DNA of 64,000 nucleotides from Flavobacterium sp. LC2016-12 (GCF_015351595.1 NZ_JADKPT010000007.1:176920-240919); one strand, 5' to 3'. Positions 24,193 through 34,688 are shown, counted from the first letter of the stretch. Numbers and translations: made by a program. The notes: generated from the sequence alone by a model not told the origin.

Positions 24193-25176
24193 TTACTTAA
24201 GCAAATGTGCTTTTACACCTTCATTTGTTATGGTAACCGGCTTTATAAAACCGTTCTCGTCAAAATGCATTTCTTCAATACAAGTTTCTCTAGAATCCCG
24301 TTTGTTTTCTGTAATGGGTCTTCTATGATAAACAATGTAATACTTTTCAGAATTTGGTGTTTTTATAACTGAATGATGACCTGCTCCAGTAGCAATTTTT
24401 GGATCTTGTTGTAAAATTTTTCCAATTCGTTTGAAAGGTCCCATCGGAGAATCTGCAATTCCATATGCTACGCAATAGTCGGGTCCGGTCCAGCCTCCTT
24501 CAGACCACATAAAATAATATTTGCCATTTCTGATAAACATAAAAGGGCCTTCAACATAATTTTCGGGAGTAATTTCCTTGAATACTGTTTGATCTTTAAA
24601 AGGAATAAAACCTGTAAAATCCGGTTTTAATTTTGCTATATTACAATGTCTCCAACCACCATAAATTAAGTAGTATTCTCCATTTTTATCTTTAAAAACA
24701 AATTGATCGATGGGTTGTGCTCCATTATGAAATTTATCCACTAATGGTTTTCCTAAATAATCTTTGTACGGGCCTTCAGGTTTTGATGCGATAGCAACAC
24801 CAATTCCGCCAACTTGATTGTCATTCTGAATATCATTTGCTCCAAAAAACAAGAAATATTTGTTTTTATTTTTGACAATTGAGGGCGCCCACATCGCTAT
24901 TTTAGCCCATTTTACAGCTGTAGTATCTAAAATTTTGGCATGTTTTGTCCAATGTACTAAATCGGGAGAAGAAAAGGCATCAAAAAAAACCTGATCTTCA
25001 TAAGGAGCAGAAAAAGTGGGATACACCCAATAGGTTTTATCAAAAACAATTGCTTCAGGATCGGCATACCAACCTTTAAAAATAGGGTTATTATTTTTTT
25101 GCTGATCTGAAATAATATTTTGAGCAATGGTTTTTGAGCAGAAAATAATAGATAGACATATTAAAAATCGTTTCAT
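24193..25176 (-). CDS. Secreted GH43-family glycoside hydrolase
   Basis: This 327-residue protein has a signal peptide (residues 1-19, KTIAQ end) and a single five-bladed GH43-type beta-propeller. The three expected acidic residues are D39 in GWYADPEAIVF (general base), the Asp in PIDQFVFKDKNG, and the Glu in NYVEGPFMF (general acid). Family members are mostly arabinofuranosidases, xylosidases or galactosidases; which applies here is unclear. It lies in the mannan cluster between the ROK kinase and a broken gene, and could remove side-chain sugars from a decorated mannan or N-glycan. Confidence 0.9.
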   Translation of the reverse strand: MKRFLICLSIIFCSKTIAQNIISDQQKNNNPIFKGWYADPEAIVFDKTYWVYPTFSAPYEDQVFFDAFSSPDLVHWTKHAKILDTTAVKWAKIAMWAPSIVKNKNKYFLFFGANDIQNDNQVGGIGVAIASKPEGPYKDYLGKPLVDKFHNGAQPIDQFVFKDKNGEYYLIYGGWRHCNIAKLKPDFTGFIPFKDQTVFKEITPENYVEGPFMFIRNGKYYFMWSEGGWTGPDYCVAYGIADSPMGPFKRIGKILQQDPKIATGAGHHSVIKTPNSEKYYIVYHRRPITENKRDSRETCIEEMHFDENGFIKPVTITNEGVKAHLLK

Positions 25177-25379
25177 GTTTTTATTTTTTTGAAATTAAAG
25201 GCAAAACAGACATATTAAAACACTTTCTTAAGGTCTTGTTTCGGCTAATGTAATTATTAAGAAATTTTGCTTATCAAACTGAGTAATTCCCTAAAAACCA
25301 AATGGTTTAATCTCAGATTATTTGCATAATTTGCTCTTCTTGAGTATAATTTCATGATTATACATCTTTCTTTATCTTC

Positions 25380-26306
25380 TTAAAAATTAGGGAGCTGTTC
25401 TTTTATTTTATTCCAAAAAACTTCATTAAACATGTAGCTTGAACCAATAATGCTTGATTCCTCTGTGTTTTCAAGAATTATTACTGAAAGCTCCACACCG
25501 TTTTCTTTCCATTTCTGAAGTACTTTTGGTAAAAAGAGTTCGCTGCATTTGGCTATATTACCACCTATAACTAATGAATCAGCTTTAAATTCTAAAATAT
25601 AAGGCAGCAGAAATTCACTGAGATTTGCAGCGAATTCATCAAATATTTTAGTAGAATATTCATTTTTGATACTGGCAATCTCTTTTACCCCATCAGAACT
25701 TTTTTTACCGCTGTACTCTTCATATTTTCTCAAAAACCATCTTGTCGAAAAGTAATCATCAGCAATATTACTTTTAAAAGGTTTATCCCAAAGACAGCCG
25801 TTTTGCGGAACATCATCGCCGTTTATTACTGGAATAATATCATTCAGAAATGAAGCTCCAAAACCTGTTCCAAGAGTAATAGCAATTACTTTTTGATCTA
25901 CTCCGCCATCTTTTTGATGCAAGGCACTTCCAATCCCAAACGAAGTAGCATCGTTTAAAAAACGAAAGGCAACATTTTCATTGTTTAGATAACGTGCTAA
26001 TTCCAAAGGGATATTTACATTATAAAGCGATTCGTATTTGTCATTGCCTTCAAACATAGCAATTCCAGTTTCATAATGAAATGGTCCAGGCATAGAAAAA
26101 GCAATTCCAACTGTGGTATCAACATCAATTTCGGCTAGAGTTTTATTAATGATTTCTGCCCATTTTTGTAAAATTATTTCTTTAGATGCTTTACTGTCAA
26201 CAAATCCTCTAAAATAACTTTTGTTAACTATTTCCAGATTTTCCTGATTTACTGCCGCACTGCTTATATGACTTCCGCCTATATCGACTCCTATTATTAT
26301 TGGCAT
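25380..26306 (-). CDS. ROK-family sugar kinase
   Basis: This 308-residue cytosolic protein has the ROK fold: an ATP-phosphate loop IIIGVDIGGSHISSAAV at residues 3-19, ITLGTGFGASF at about 150, and SLVIGGNIAKC near residue 245. The Cys-rich zinc motif common in ROK proteins is not evident. There is no N-terminal DNA-binding domain, so it is a kinase rather than a repressor. Within a mannan-type cluster it probably phosphorylates mannose or another released hexose; the substrate is inferred from context. It is 142 nt downstream of a GH92 gene. Confidence 0.85.
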   Translation of the reverse strand: MPIIIGVDIGGSHISSAAVNQENLEIVNKSYFRGFVDSKASKEIILQKWAEIINKTLAEIDVDTTVGIAFSMPGPFHYETGIAMFEGNDKYESLYNVNIPLELARYLNNENVAFRFLNDATSFGIGSALHQKDGGVDQKVIAITLGTGFGASFLNDIIPVINGDDVPQNGCLWDKPFKSNIADDYFSTRWFLRKYEEYSGKKSSDGVKEIASIKNEYSTKIFDEFAANLSEFLLPYILEFKADSLVIGGNIAKCSELFLPKVLQKWKENGVELSVIILENTEESSIIGSSYMFNEVFWNKIKEQLPNF

Positions 26307-26448
26307 TTTTAAATTATTTATATTTTAAATATTTTGGCTACATTTTTTAGTTAATTCAAGCTGTATTTTTTTTCAAAATCCACATTTCTTAAATCTATAT
26401 TTTTTAGGGTATTCCAACTGGCAAATTGAATTAAATAATCTTTTAAAT

Positions 26449-28734
26449 TTATTTTTTTGTTAGCGAAAATGGGCGATCTGAATCTTTTATCCCTCTTTTT
26501 TCGTTTGGTGTGTTTTTCATCTCCAGCTTAAAAACGCCCCCATTGACTAAATCTCCGTACGTCAAAAAGTTTTGTGTATATTCTTTTCCGTTCAACGTAG
26601 CCGACTGAATATAAACATTGTTTTTGTCGTTGTTCTTCGCTTCAATTACAAACTTTTTACCGTTTTCTAAATTGATGGTTGTCTTTGCAAAAACCGGACT
26701 TCCCAAAACATATTGATCTGTTCCTGGGCAAACGCTGTAAAAACCAAGTGCGCTTAAAACATACCAAGAAGAAGTTTGACCCTGATCTTCATCACCTGGA
26801 TAACCATTTTCTGTCGAGTTGTATAATTTTTCCATGACATCACGTACATGATATTGCGCTTTCCAAGGTTGTCCAGCATAATCGTACATGTAAATCATGT
26901 GCTGAATTGGCTGATTCCCGTGAGCGTATTGTCCCATATTCCCTACTTCCATTTCTGTCATTTCGTGAATTTTTCCACCATAAGTTCCAACATTTACCGT
27001 ATTTGGACTTGAAAAAACAGCATCTAATTTTTTAGTAAAATTATCTTCTCCACCCAATAAATTGATCAAACCTTGTGGGTCCTGAAAAACAGACCATAGA
27101 TAATGCCAAGCGTTTCCTTCTGTAAATGGACCTCCCCATTCGTAAGGATCAAAATTTGTTTTCCAGTCGCCATTGATATTTCGTCCTTCCATGAAACCAT
27201 CTTTGGCATTGTACACATTCTTGTAATTGTACATTTGTCTCGAAAAAACGTCCTGATAAAATTGATTATCGGTCATTTTTGCCAATTGATATCCACAGAA
27301 ATCATCATATGCATATTCTAATGTTTTGGCGGTAGCTTCTCCATATTCAGGATAAGGCACATAGCCCAAAGTAAAATATTCTTTCCAGCCATGTCTTCCG
27401 TTTGATGGACCTTGCGGACCTTTATTAGTTGCTTCGTGATAATATGCTTTTAATGCTTTTTTAGGATCAAAAGTTCTAAAACCTTTTGCCCAGGCATCTG
27501 TCAAAAGTGAAATTCCATGATTTCCAATCATACTTCCGGCTTCTGCAGGAAATGACCATGAAGGCAGCCATCCCATTTGATCGTAGGCATCAACCAAAGC
27601 ACCAACATAACGGCCGTGCATTTGCGGAGACAATAATGCGTTTAAAGGAAATTGTGCTCTAAAAGTATCCCAAAAACCAGTGTCTGTGTACATGTATCCG
27701 TCATGTACTTTTACATCATAAGGGCTGAAATAAATTGGGCTTCCATCTTTCTTTTCTTCATAAAATTTTCTTGAAAAAAGACTTGCTCTGAACAAACAAG
27801 AGTAAAATGTTTTCATCTGCTCTTCAGTACCACCTTCAACCACCACTTTTCCTAATTGTTTGTTCCAGACTTTTCTGGCAGCTTCTTTTGTATCTTCTAA
27901 CTTTTTGAAGTTTCCTAATTCTTTATCTAAAGTAAGTTGAGCTTGTTCATCACTTATATAAGAAGAGGCAATTTTAACGTTGACCGTTTCTCCAGCTTTA
28001 AATTCAAGGTATGCTCCTACACCTTTACCTTCAGCAGAAAGTTTATTGTCCCATTTTTCGTTATTTCTGTTTTCCCAGGTTCCCTGAGTTTTAAAAGGTT
28101 TATCAAATTGAATTACAAAATAGTTTTTCAATTCTTTTACCTGATCAAAACCTTTTCCGTTTTGAACAAAACCGGTTATTCTTTTGTTTTTGATATCGAT
28201 TTTTACACCACTCATTCCGGTATATCCATCCAATACTATAAAGGAAGATTGATTTTTTGGGAACGAAAAACGCATGTGAACACCTCTTTCTGTTGGAGAC
28301 ATTTCAGTTGTTATGTTGTTTTCAAACTGCACTTTATAATAGTGTGGTTTTGCAATTTCATTAGCATGACTGAATTTTGCCTGTCTTTTATCTTCGTTTA
28401 ATTCTAATGTTCCCGTTACTGGCATTAAAGAAAATACAGCATAATCATTTGACCATGAACTACATTGGTGTGCTTGTTGAAAACCTCTTATTGTTTCCTT
28501 AAAATATTGATACTTCCAGCCGTCGCCATTATTTCCTGTTTGAGGAGACCAGGTATTCATTCCAAAAGGCAAGGCAGTTGTTGGATAGGTGTTTCCTTTT
28601 GTCAGTTCATGTTTTGAATTTGTTCCCTGTAATGTGTTGACATACTCCACCAAATCGGCATTTGTGCCTGGTGCCTGAGCATGACTGAAAAATTGCGCAA
28701 AAAGAAAAAAGATTAGATACTTATTATACTTCAT
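26449..28734 (-). CDS. Secreted GH92 alpha-mannosidase
   Basis: This 761-residue paralogue of the GH92 at 21234-23531 has a signal peptide (about residues 1-19, FSHAQ end). The core motifs VEYVNTLQGTNSKHELTKGN, GFWDTFRAQFPLNAL, IHEMTEMEVGNMGQYAHGNQ and GYPGDEDQGQTSSWYVLSAL are all in place. The segment HQCSSWSNDY differs from HQPSPWINDY in the other copy, in a region that shapes the sugar pocket, so the two may differ in linkage or substrate. It lies 26 nt after the unassigned enzyme gene, clearly in the same operon as GH76 and susCD. Confidence 0.95.
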   Translation of the reverse strand: MKYNKYLIFFLFAQFFSHAQAPGTNADLVEYVNTLQGTNSKHELTKGNTYPTTALPFGMNTWSPQTGNNGDGWKYQYFKETIRGFQQAHQCSSWSNDYAVFSLMPVTGTLELNEDKRQAKFSHANEIAKPHYYKVQFENNITTEMSPTERGVHMRFSFPKNQSSFIVLDGYTGMSGVKIDIKNKRITGFVQNGKGFDQVKELKNYFVIQFDKPFKTQGTWENRNNEKWDNKLSAEGKGVGAYLEFKAGETVNVKIASSYISDEQAQLTLDKELGNFKKLEDTKEAARKVWNKQLGKVVVEGGTEEQMKTFYSCLFRASLFSRKFYEEKKDGSPIYFSPYDVKVHDGYMYTDTGFWDTFRAQFPLNALLSPQMHGRYVGALVDAYDQMGWLPSWSFPAEAGSMIGNHGISLLTDAWAKGFRTFDPKKALKAYYHEATNKGPQGPSNGRHGWKEYFTLGYVPYPEYGEATAKTLEYAYDDFCGYQLAKMTDNQFYQDVFSRQMYNYKNVYNAKDGFMEGRNINGDWKTNFDPYEWGGPFTEGNAWHYLWSVFQDPQGLINLLGGEDNFTKKLDAVFSSPNTVNVGTYGGKIHEMTEMEVGNMGQYAHGNQPIQHMIYMYDYAGQPWKAQYHVRDVMEKLYNSTENGYPGDEDQGQTSSWYVLSALGFYSVCPGTDQYVLGSPVFAKTTINLENGKKFVIEAKNNDKNNVYIQSATLNGKEYTQNFLTYGDLVNGGVFKLEMKNTPNEKRGIKDSDRPFSLTKK

Positions 28735-28760
28735 GATTTTTGTTTTATTCCTATTTTAAT

Positions 28761-30929
28761 TTACCATTTCAGTTCTACCTGAACGCCTTTACTGCTGTTT
28801 TCAAACTGTAAAAGACAGGTTCTGCTTCCTTCGTCCCAGCTGCTGGTAAATTCTTTAATAATTTGATTTGCATCGTTTTTTAATACGATTTCAATTGGTT
28901 TTGAAGGCAAAAGAACACGCATTGCATTTTTTGTATTTGAAGGGCTTTTTGTTAAAAAAGAATAACTTTTTCTGCTCGTTTTCTCTTTATAAACCCTTGA
29001 AGCGGCACATAAAACCTGAGGTTGATTTTTATTTTCAATTCGGTCTAAATCGTACAAGTAGGCTTGTTCTCCCGGATACACTATTTTTTCATGTAAAACA
29101 GGCAATTCAGGATCAAAAAGATCAATTACATCACGACTGATATGAAGTGGTTCTTTACTTGTACTTTCATCTAAAACTGCCACAATATCATAGGGTCCCC
29201 TTTCTAAATAATAGTAATTTTTAAGTTCCAATTCTTCTTTTGGAGCAATATTGTGATACGCTGTTGCTACCATATCCAAAAAGAAATTATCGTTGTCTTT
29301 TTTCAAAACCAATTCTTTTGGATTTTCACGAACTACAAATACATTACCTTTTCCGTACGTATAGCTTGTTTTTGAATTCTCCACTTTAATGTTCATCAAT
29401 TCAAAAAGATGCGCTGATGGAGCTGCATAATTATTACCGTCCTTATTCCACCATTCGCTTACTTTTTGAAATGGATCATCATCTCTTCCGTAATAAATCA
29501 GCATTCCGCCTTCTTTAACCCATTTTGCCAAAACCTCATGATTTTCAGGCGAAAGCGGTTTCATATTCGCATACGACATGATCAGGACTTTGGTATCTTT
29601 TAAACCGGAAACTAGATCCAGATTCTCCATGTGAACGGTTCCAACGGGAACTCCTCTTTTTAACAAAGGCAACGCCATCCCGTAAAAATTAGAAAGCGAA
29701 GGATCTGTATAGCCATCATGAATTGGAAAACGCTGAAACATAATAGAGTTGGCAAGCAAGACATTAATTCCTTTTGTTCCATTGATTTCATTTTTTGAAA
29801 GCGGCATGTTGTTCAATGAATTAATCATAACCTGCATTTGCGTTCCGTAAGCTTTAGAAAGTGGTTGTCTTTCCTGCCCTTCTTCCATTTTAAACTTACC
29901 TAAATAAATTCGTGGCGGCCAAGGCATCACTTCATAATTTGCAACTGTTGGATACAGTAATTGTGCGGTAAAAGTGGCTTGGTAATTTTTTTTATAATCT
30001 GCCCAAGTCTGGCTTCTATCCTCAATTGGATCTGTCAGAAAAAACATTTCGCGCCCTGTAGGTGCCGTCATTGAAACCATAGAACCGTATTCTAGAAAGG
30101 CATTCTCAAAAGTTCTCTCTCTAAATTCTCCATTAAAATAAACTCGTTCTCTAGAAGTTCCTGTCCAAACCTGTGCAATATAGCCGTCCATGTGTGGAAG
30201 TTGTGCCAGACTTGCTTCAGGGCTAACAATTTCCCAAGAAGCGTAATTAATTAACGAGTGTGTTGGTACATAACATTTTACTTTTTTGTCAACACTCTTA
30301 CTATAGGTGTGCACATATTCAAATACATTTTTCAAGGCATTGAAATACAAATCATACTTTAGTTTTGAAGACAAATAGGTCGCTTCAGGAGATTCATCCT
30401 GAGCTTGCCACGGCGAACCATAAAACTTTTGCCACTCTTTTTTGAAGGCATCACTATAACCGGCTCTTGCCCAAAATTCAGGTTCTTCAAGATAAATAGC
30501 AGTTGATCCGGCATCAATTGCCTGTTTGACCAATCCTTTAATATACTCAATATATCCGGCAGTCGGAACAGTATAAGGCACGTCTTCACCGTGCCAGATA
30601 ATGTCTCCGTTTTTCATTTTCTGCCCTTCGTCAAAATGTTGTTTGCCGTCGTATTTTCCTTTAAAATAATCTTTGTATTGTCCCCAGGCAATACCGGTCA
30701 TGAACTGAATGGTATATCCGTTGTCTTTCCAGCTTTTTGCCCTTTCCTTAAAGTTTCCGCCGGCATCATTTATACCATAAACAATGGCGGCATCTGCTCT
30801 TACATCATAAGCAGGGCTCCAGGCATCTGATACCTGGAATACTGTTTTTGGTTCTTTTTGCTGAGCGAAAAATTGCGTTGGCAAAATAAAAAGACCAGAA
30901 AGGATTATCAATTTAGAATAACTTTTCAT
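28761..30929 (-). CDS. Secreted protein of unknown family, probable TIM-barrel glycoside hydrolase
   Basis: The protein has 722 residues from the ATG at 30929; an upstream GTG would overlap the GH76 gene. A signal peptide is present (residues 1-22, LPTQFFAQ). The first 350 residues look like an alpha/beta barrel, with repeated strand motifs such as GYTIQFMTGIAWG, AIYLEEPEFW and HMDGYIAQVWTG. The EEPEFW strand is a candidate acid site. Residues 400-550 (VLLANSIMF, VLIMSYANMKPL, LIYYGRDDD) resemble the flavodoxin-like trimerisation domain of GH42-type enzymes, and a beta-sandwich tail follows. I cannot place it in a numbered family. Operon context suggests action on mannan or N-glycan. Confidence 0.7.
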   Translation of the reverse strand: MKSYSKLIILSGLFILPTQFFAQQKEPKTVFQVSDAWSPAYDVRADAAIVYGINDAGGNFKERAKSWKDNGYTIQFMTGIAWGQYKDYFKGKYDGKQHFDEGQKMKNGDIIWHGEDVPYTVPTAGYIEYIKGLVKQAIDAGSTAIYLEEPEFWARAGYSDAFKKEWQKFYGSPWQAQDESPEATYLSSKLKYDLYFNALKNVFEYVHTYSKSVDKKVKCYVPTHSLINYASWEIVSPEASLAQLPHMDGYIAQVWTGTSRERVYFNGEFRERTFENAFLEYGSMVSMTAPTGREMFFLTDPIEDRSQTWADYKKNYQATFTAQLLYPTVANYEVMPWPPRIYLGKFKMEEGQERQPLSKAYGTQMQVMINSLNNMPLSKNEINGTKGINVLLANSIMFQRFPIHDGYTDPSLSNFYGMALPLLKRGVPVGTVHMENLDLVSGLKDTKVLIMSYANMKPLSPENHEVLAKWVKEGGMLIYYGRDDDPFQKVSEWWNKDGNNYAAPSAHLFELMNIKVENSKTSYTYGKGNVFVVRENPKELVLKKDNDNFFLDMVATAYHNIAPKEELELKNYYYLERGPYDIVAVLDESTSKEPLHISRDVIDLFDPELPVLHEKIVYPGEQAYLYDLDRIENKNQPQVLCAASRVYKEKTSRKSYSFLTKSPSNTKNAMRVLLPSKPIEIVLKNDANQIIKEFTSSWDEGSRTCLLQFENSSKGVQVELKW

Positions 30930-30939
30930 GCTTTGTTTT

Positions 30940-32064
30940 TTATTTTTGAGCTGGAGGTGCAATCTGCATAATACCTACCGCACTACAAGCCTCAAATGAC
31001 TGAACTGTTAAAACCGGACATGGAATATCATAGTCACGGAACATGATGTTTCTGTTTTTATCCCTGTTTCTCCATGCAACATCTCCGTTTTTACGAAGCC
31101 ATGTCAGGTATTGGTCTTGTCCTCCGTCGTTTACCAATGCCATTGTATATCTTGCAAAAATGGCTTTTAGAACACCTTGCTCATTCCAATCTCCTTCAGC
31201 AGGAAGAATTCCCTCAGTGCTTGACATTACATTTTTAGTATAATCAGCTGCTAATTTTGCGTCATTTAGATATGATTCATCTTTTGTTACTTTGTAAAGT
31301 GCCACTGCAGCGCCAATACAAGTTCCTTGATTATAAGTATAATCGGACCAGCCCGGATTATTTCCAATTTTATTATCTGCTACACGGCCTGTTGTTTTTT
31401 GAAATAAATTATTTTTAGACCAGTCATAAATACTTTTTGCTTTTTCCAAATAAGCAGCATCGCCGGTAATTTTATACAATTCCATAGCTGCAATTACGGT
31501 TGGATAATTGATGCATGAATTTTTACCCGAATGCTGAAAATCCCAGAACATTCCGCCGTTGATTGGATCGTATGAACCATTCCAAACATATTCAAAACCT
31601 TTTATCGAGTTTTGTAGATATTCGTCATTTTTAGTTATTTCATATGCTCTGCTTAGTGAAATTACCCACCACATCATATCATCATAAATGAACCATTTTA
31701 CCTTGTTGCTATAATTAAAGCCATCATACTCTTTATAAGCACCTTGGTAAATATCATTGATCAAAGTCAGGTATTTTGCATCGTTGGTACGCTTGTAGGC
31801 ATCCATTGAAATGTCCCAAAAAATAGCCTGAGTCCAAATAGATCCCAGCCCGCTTTTTTCAGTAGTACTGTAATATAATTTAGCATCTTTATTATAAAAT
31901 TGCATGTTAAACGCTTCATAGGCAACAGTTGCATCTTCAGATGTATAAGGAACAACATTAGAGGTGTCCGGTGTCCATAAAGGCGGTCCTGTAGGCTCGT
32001 CATTGCTACAGAATGAAAAAAGAACACTTGCTAAAACCAGGTAAATTATTTTAAATTTTTTCAT
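30940..32064 (-). CDS. GH76 endo-alpha-1,6-mannanase lipoprotein
   Basis: This 374-residue lipoprotein has a signal sequence ending in the lipobox FSFC with C19, followed by SNDE, an outer-surface export type signal. The catalytic (alpha/alpha)6 barrel of GH76 carries the paired aspartates D128-D129 in FIYDDMMWW. GH76 enzymes cleave the alpha-1,6-mannan backbone of fungal mannan. It is probably displayed on the cell surface, where it would generate oligosaccharides for the SusCD pair. The stop is 11 nt before the start of the unassigned enzyme, and the start is 12 nt after the DUF4965 gene. Confidence 0.93.
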   Translation of the reverse strand: MKKFKIIYLVLASVLFSFCSNDEPTGPPLWTPDTSNVVPYTSEDATVAYEAFNMQFYNKDAKLYYSTTEKSGLGSIWTQAIFWDISMDAYKRTNDAKYLTLINDIYQGAYKEYDGFNYSNKVKWFIYDDMMWWVISLSRAYEITKNDEYLQNSIKGFEYVWNGSYDPINGGMFWDFQHSGKNSCINYPTVIAAMELYKITGDAAYLEKAKSIYDWSKNNLFQKTTGRVADNKIGNNPGWSDYTYNQGTCIGAAVALYKVTKDESYLNDAKLAADYTKNVMSSTEGILPAEGDWNEQGVLKAIFARYTMALVNDGGQDQYLTWLRKNGDVAWRNRDKNRNIMFRDYDIPCPVLTVQSFEACSAVGIMQIAPPAQK

Positions 32065-32076
32065 ACTAATCGTATT

Positions 32077-34545
32077 TTATTTTTTTGTTGTTTTCCACTT
32101 TAAAAGTTGCATATAATATCCTCCAACGACAGATCTTGCTTTAAAATTCACCATGTGTCCATCTACAGTCTGGTGCCAGTCACTTAAAGGAACTCTATCT
32201 GGTGTTTCATTTGCATACAACCAAACTGGGTCAATAATTGACTCAAAATCTTTTTGATTATCTGTTAAAGTCGCCGACCAGATAATCCAATCTGATTTAG
32301 TATAATTTTCGCGGCTGTCTAGTGGCATACCGTATTTATTTTGTTTGGTCAAGTAATATGCAACCTCTGTTTTTCTCACACTTTCAGGGAACGCATTCAA
32401 ATCTAAAATTGTATCCCAAGCCAAATTGTATTTTTGACTCCAAGTTCCTGGTTTTCCAAAAGCTAAACTATAATGATCTTTATCTTTCGCTAAATCCATC
32501 CATTTCAAAGCCATTTCTTTTGCGGAAGAGGAAAATTCCTGCTCTGTTTTTTTATCGCCTAACATTCCTGCAAGTTTTCCGTATGCTGCCAAAGCTTCAA
32601 TTGCTTTTATTGAAAGATTTGAATTTCTAGCTAAATGCCCGGCAAAATCATCTGTTGACAGTTGGTTTTCAGGATCAAATCCGCTTTTCTTCAAATAGTT
32701 GGCCCATTCTGTTAAAGTTGCCCAGTGTTTTTTAGCATAATCTGCGTTGCCTTCTTGTTGTGCTATTGCCGCTACAACAACAATTGCATTTCCAGCCTCT
32801 TCAACCGGCATATCTTCTCCGTAAGTTTGCCCAGTTGCAATTGGATAAGTTCCTAAATCGTGTGATGGGAAAGGTTTTTTCCACTTTCCGCTTTCACTGT
32901 AGTAAAAGATTCCGTTTAGCATTCCTTCCATTAATTTTGGATTGTAAATCAAGAATAATGGCGCAGATGGATACGTTAAATCAACTGTATTTATAGATCC
33001 GTTACTGTGGTTTTCTTTAGAAAGGAAAAGAATATCACCGTTTGGAGCTTGTGTAATAGAATGTGCTGCAATAGCTTGTCTGTAAGCTAAAATACATAAA
33101 TCAGCATATTTTTTTCCGCCTGCTTTTGTTGCGTCTGATTTTAATTTTTCATCAAAAGCAGCAGTTTTTGTCATTAATTTTTCATACTCAGATTTTGCTT
33201 CTGAAAGTGCATTTTCCATCGTATTTCCGTCTTTTTTCCACCAAGGTTTTAAATTAGTGTCAAAATAATTTACGGCAAATAATTCGTCATAACCCATCAT
33301 AAATACCTGTTTAGCTTCTTTTTTACCTACAGAACCAAGATCAACAATAGTATTTAGATTTAAATTATTCCCTTTTTGATTTACAGCTTCTGATGCGGGT
33401 TTATTGGTTAAAAAAGGTTCAAAACCAGTATTGGCAGAAGAAATGTACTGTTTTACATTTTTAGAAGATGGAGTTGCTACATAAGCATATCCCCAGTCAA
33501 TACGAACATCATCACCTTTCTTTTGAAGAACTGGCTGCTCAGTCGTACCTGCTTTTAAAATTGCCAATTCGTTTTGGTTATAATGCCATGCTTCAACTTC
33601 CTGAGCAGGAGAATCAACTGCTAAAGAACTAGATGCACCTAAATAAACCTGAACATCATGTTTATTGCCATCTTTAGAATTTACTGCCAATGAAATATAA
33701 GTTACCGGGCGGCTTAATACTTTTAAATTATCCAGTAAAAGAGGAGAAGTAAAAGTTACTTTAAGCTCTGCTTTTCCACAATCAAAAACATATTTTGTAT
33801 TCGTTGCTTCCAACGTTACATTTGTTTGAACTGCTTGATGAACAGTAACATTTTTCATTGAAACATCTTCAGTAACTAAACCTGCGTCAAGCCATTGTCC
33901 TCCCGCTGAGTTTTCAATATGAACAGCCAATACATTATTTTTTGCCTTTAGTTTTTTAATAACTGACTTGTCAATTGCGATATATTTGTATTGGTGTTTC
34001 CAACCGCTTACGTCATAAATTTTCTCTCCATTTAAATACACCTGAATATTATCGTCATGACGTAATTTTAAAAATAATTTATCGAATTTTTTATCGCTCA
34101 AATCGAATGTTCTTCTTGTCCAAAGATTTTTAGATTTCCAGCTTGTTTTTGCTTTTGAATCGTCATCAGTAAAAGGTGCTTTTCCGGTTTTCCATGCAGC
34201 ATCATTAAAATCAGCATTATTCCAATTTGATGAAGGAGATTCTTCTGTATATTTTACAGCATAATTTTCTTCATCAGCAGTAGGCAAAACTGTTTTGTAA
34301 GCTGTTGATTCAACTCCAAGAAAACGATACACTTCGCCGTCAATTTTTATTAATCCCGTTAGAGACTGTTCTGCCCCTGTCCAGTGTTGCGTTGCTACGG
34401 TATTCAGTTCATTTCCTGCAGACCAAACACTTTGGTAAGGCGTATGTGTGATTAATGGGTAAGATGGTGCTCTTAATTCTTGTGCTTTGCTTGTATTGAC
34501 AACGGCCAAAGTAAGGGCCATGATCGATAGATATTTTTTTATCAT
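32077..34545 (-). CDS. Secreted DUF4965/DUF5127 (glutaminase A-like) protein
   Basis: The protein has 822 residues from the ATG at 34545; the TTG at 34560 is in frame but less likely. A signal peptide (about residues 1-21, NTSKAQ) precedes LRAPSYPLITHTPYQSVWSAG, the start typical of DUF4964/DUF4965 proteins. A jellyroll region with RTFDLSDK and VYLNGEKIYDVSGW follows, then a helical domain containing SWHQTVDGHMVNFKARSVVGGYYM-like elements near the C-terminus. Such proteins are annotated as glutaminase A-like from a fungal homologue, yet they frequently occur in glycan-use clusters, so a glycan-directed role is plausible. Domain calls are from memory. Confidence 0.82.
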   Translation of the reverse strand: MIKKYLSIMALTLAVVNTSKAQELRAPSYPLITHTPYQSVWSAGNELNTVATQHWTGAEQSLTGLIKIDGEVYRFLGVESTAYKTVLPTADEENYAVKYTEESPSSNWNNADFNDAAWKTGKAPFTDDDSKAKTSWKSKNLWTRRTFDLSDKKFDKLFLKLRHDDNIQVYLNGEKIYDVSGWKHQYKYIAIDKSVIKKLKAKNNVLAVHIENSAGGQWLDAGLVTEDVSMKNVTVHQAVQTNVTLEATNTKYVFDCGKAELKVTFTSPLLLDNLKVLSRPVTYISLAVNSKDGNKHDVQVYLGASSSLAVDSPAQEVEAWHYNQNELAILKAGTTEQPVLQKKGDDVRIDWGYAYVATPSSKNVKQYISSANTGFEPFLTNKPASEAVNQKGNNLNLNTIVDLGSVGKKEAKQVFMMGYDELFAVNYFDTNLKPWWKKDGNTMENALSEAKSEYEKLMTKTAAFDEKLKSDATKAGGKKYADLCILAYRQAIAAHSITQAPNGDILFLSKENHSNGSINTVDLTYPSAPLFLIYNPKLMEGMLNGIFYYSESGKWKKPFPSHDLGTYPIATGQTYGEDMPVEEAGNAIVVVAAIAQQEGNADYAKKHWATLTEWANYLKKSGFDPENQLSTDDFAGHLARNSNLSIKAIEALAAYGKLAGMLGDKKTEQEFSSSAKEMALKWMDLAKDKDHYSLAFGKPGTWSQKYNLAWDTILDLNAFPESVRKTEVAYYLTKQNKYGMPLDSRENYTKSDWIIWSATLTDNQKDFESIIDPVWLYANETPDRVPLSDWHQTVDGHMVNFKARSVVGGYYMQLLKWKTTKK

Positions 34546-34688
34546 TATTCGTTTATTCAAATTTTACTTAAAAAAGAAATATTATTATTCAGAAGATTAA
34601 TTCTGCGAGTTTTAAATAATGGAGCATTCTGACTAACCAATTTCAGAATGCCCCCATTATCACTACTAAGCTTAATTAATCCAAACTT

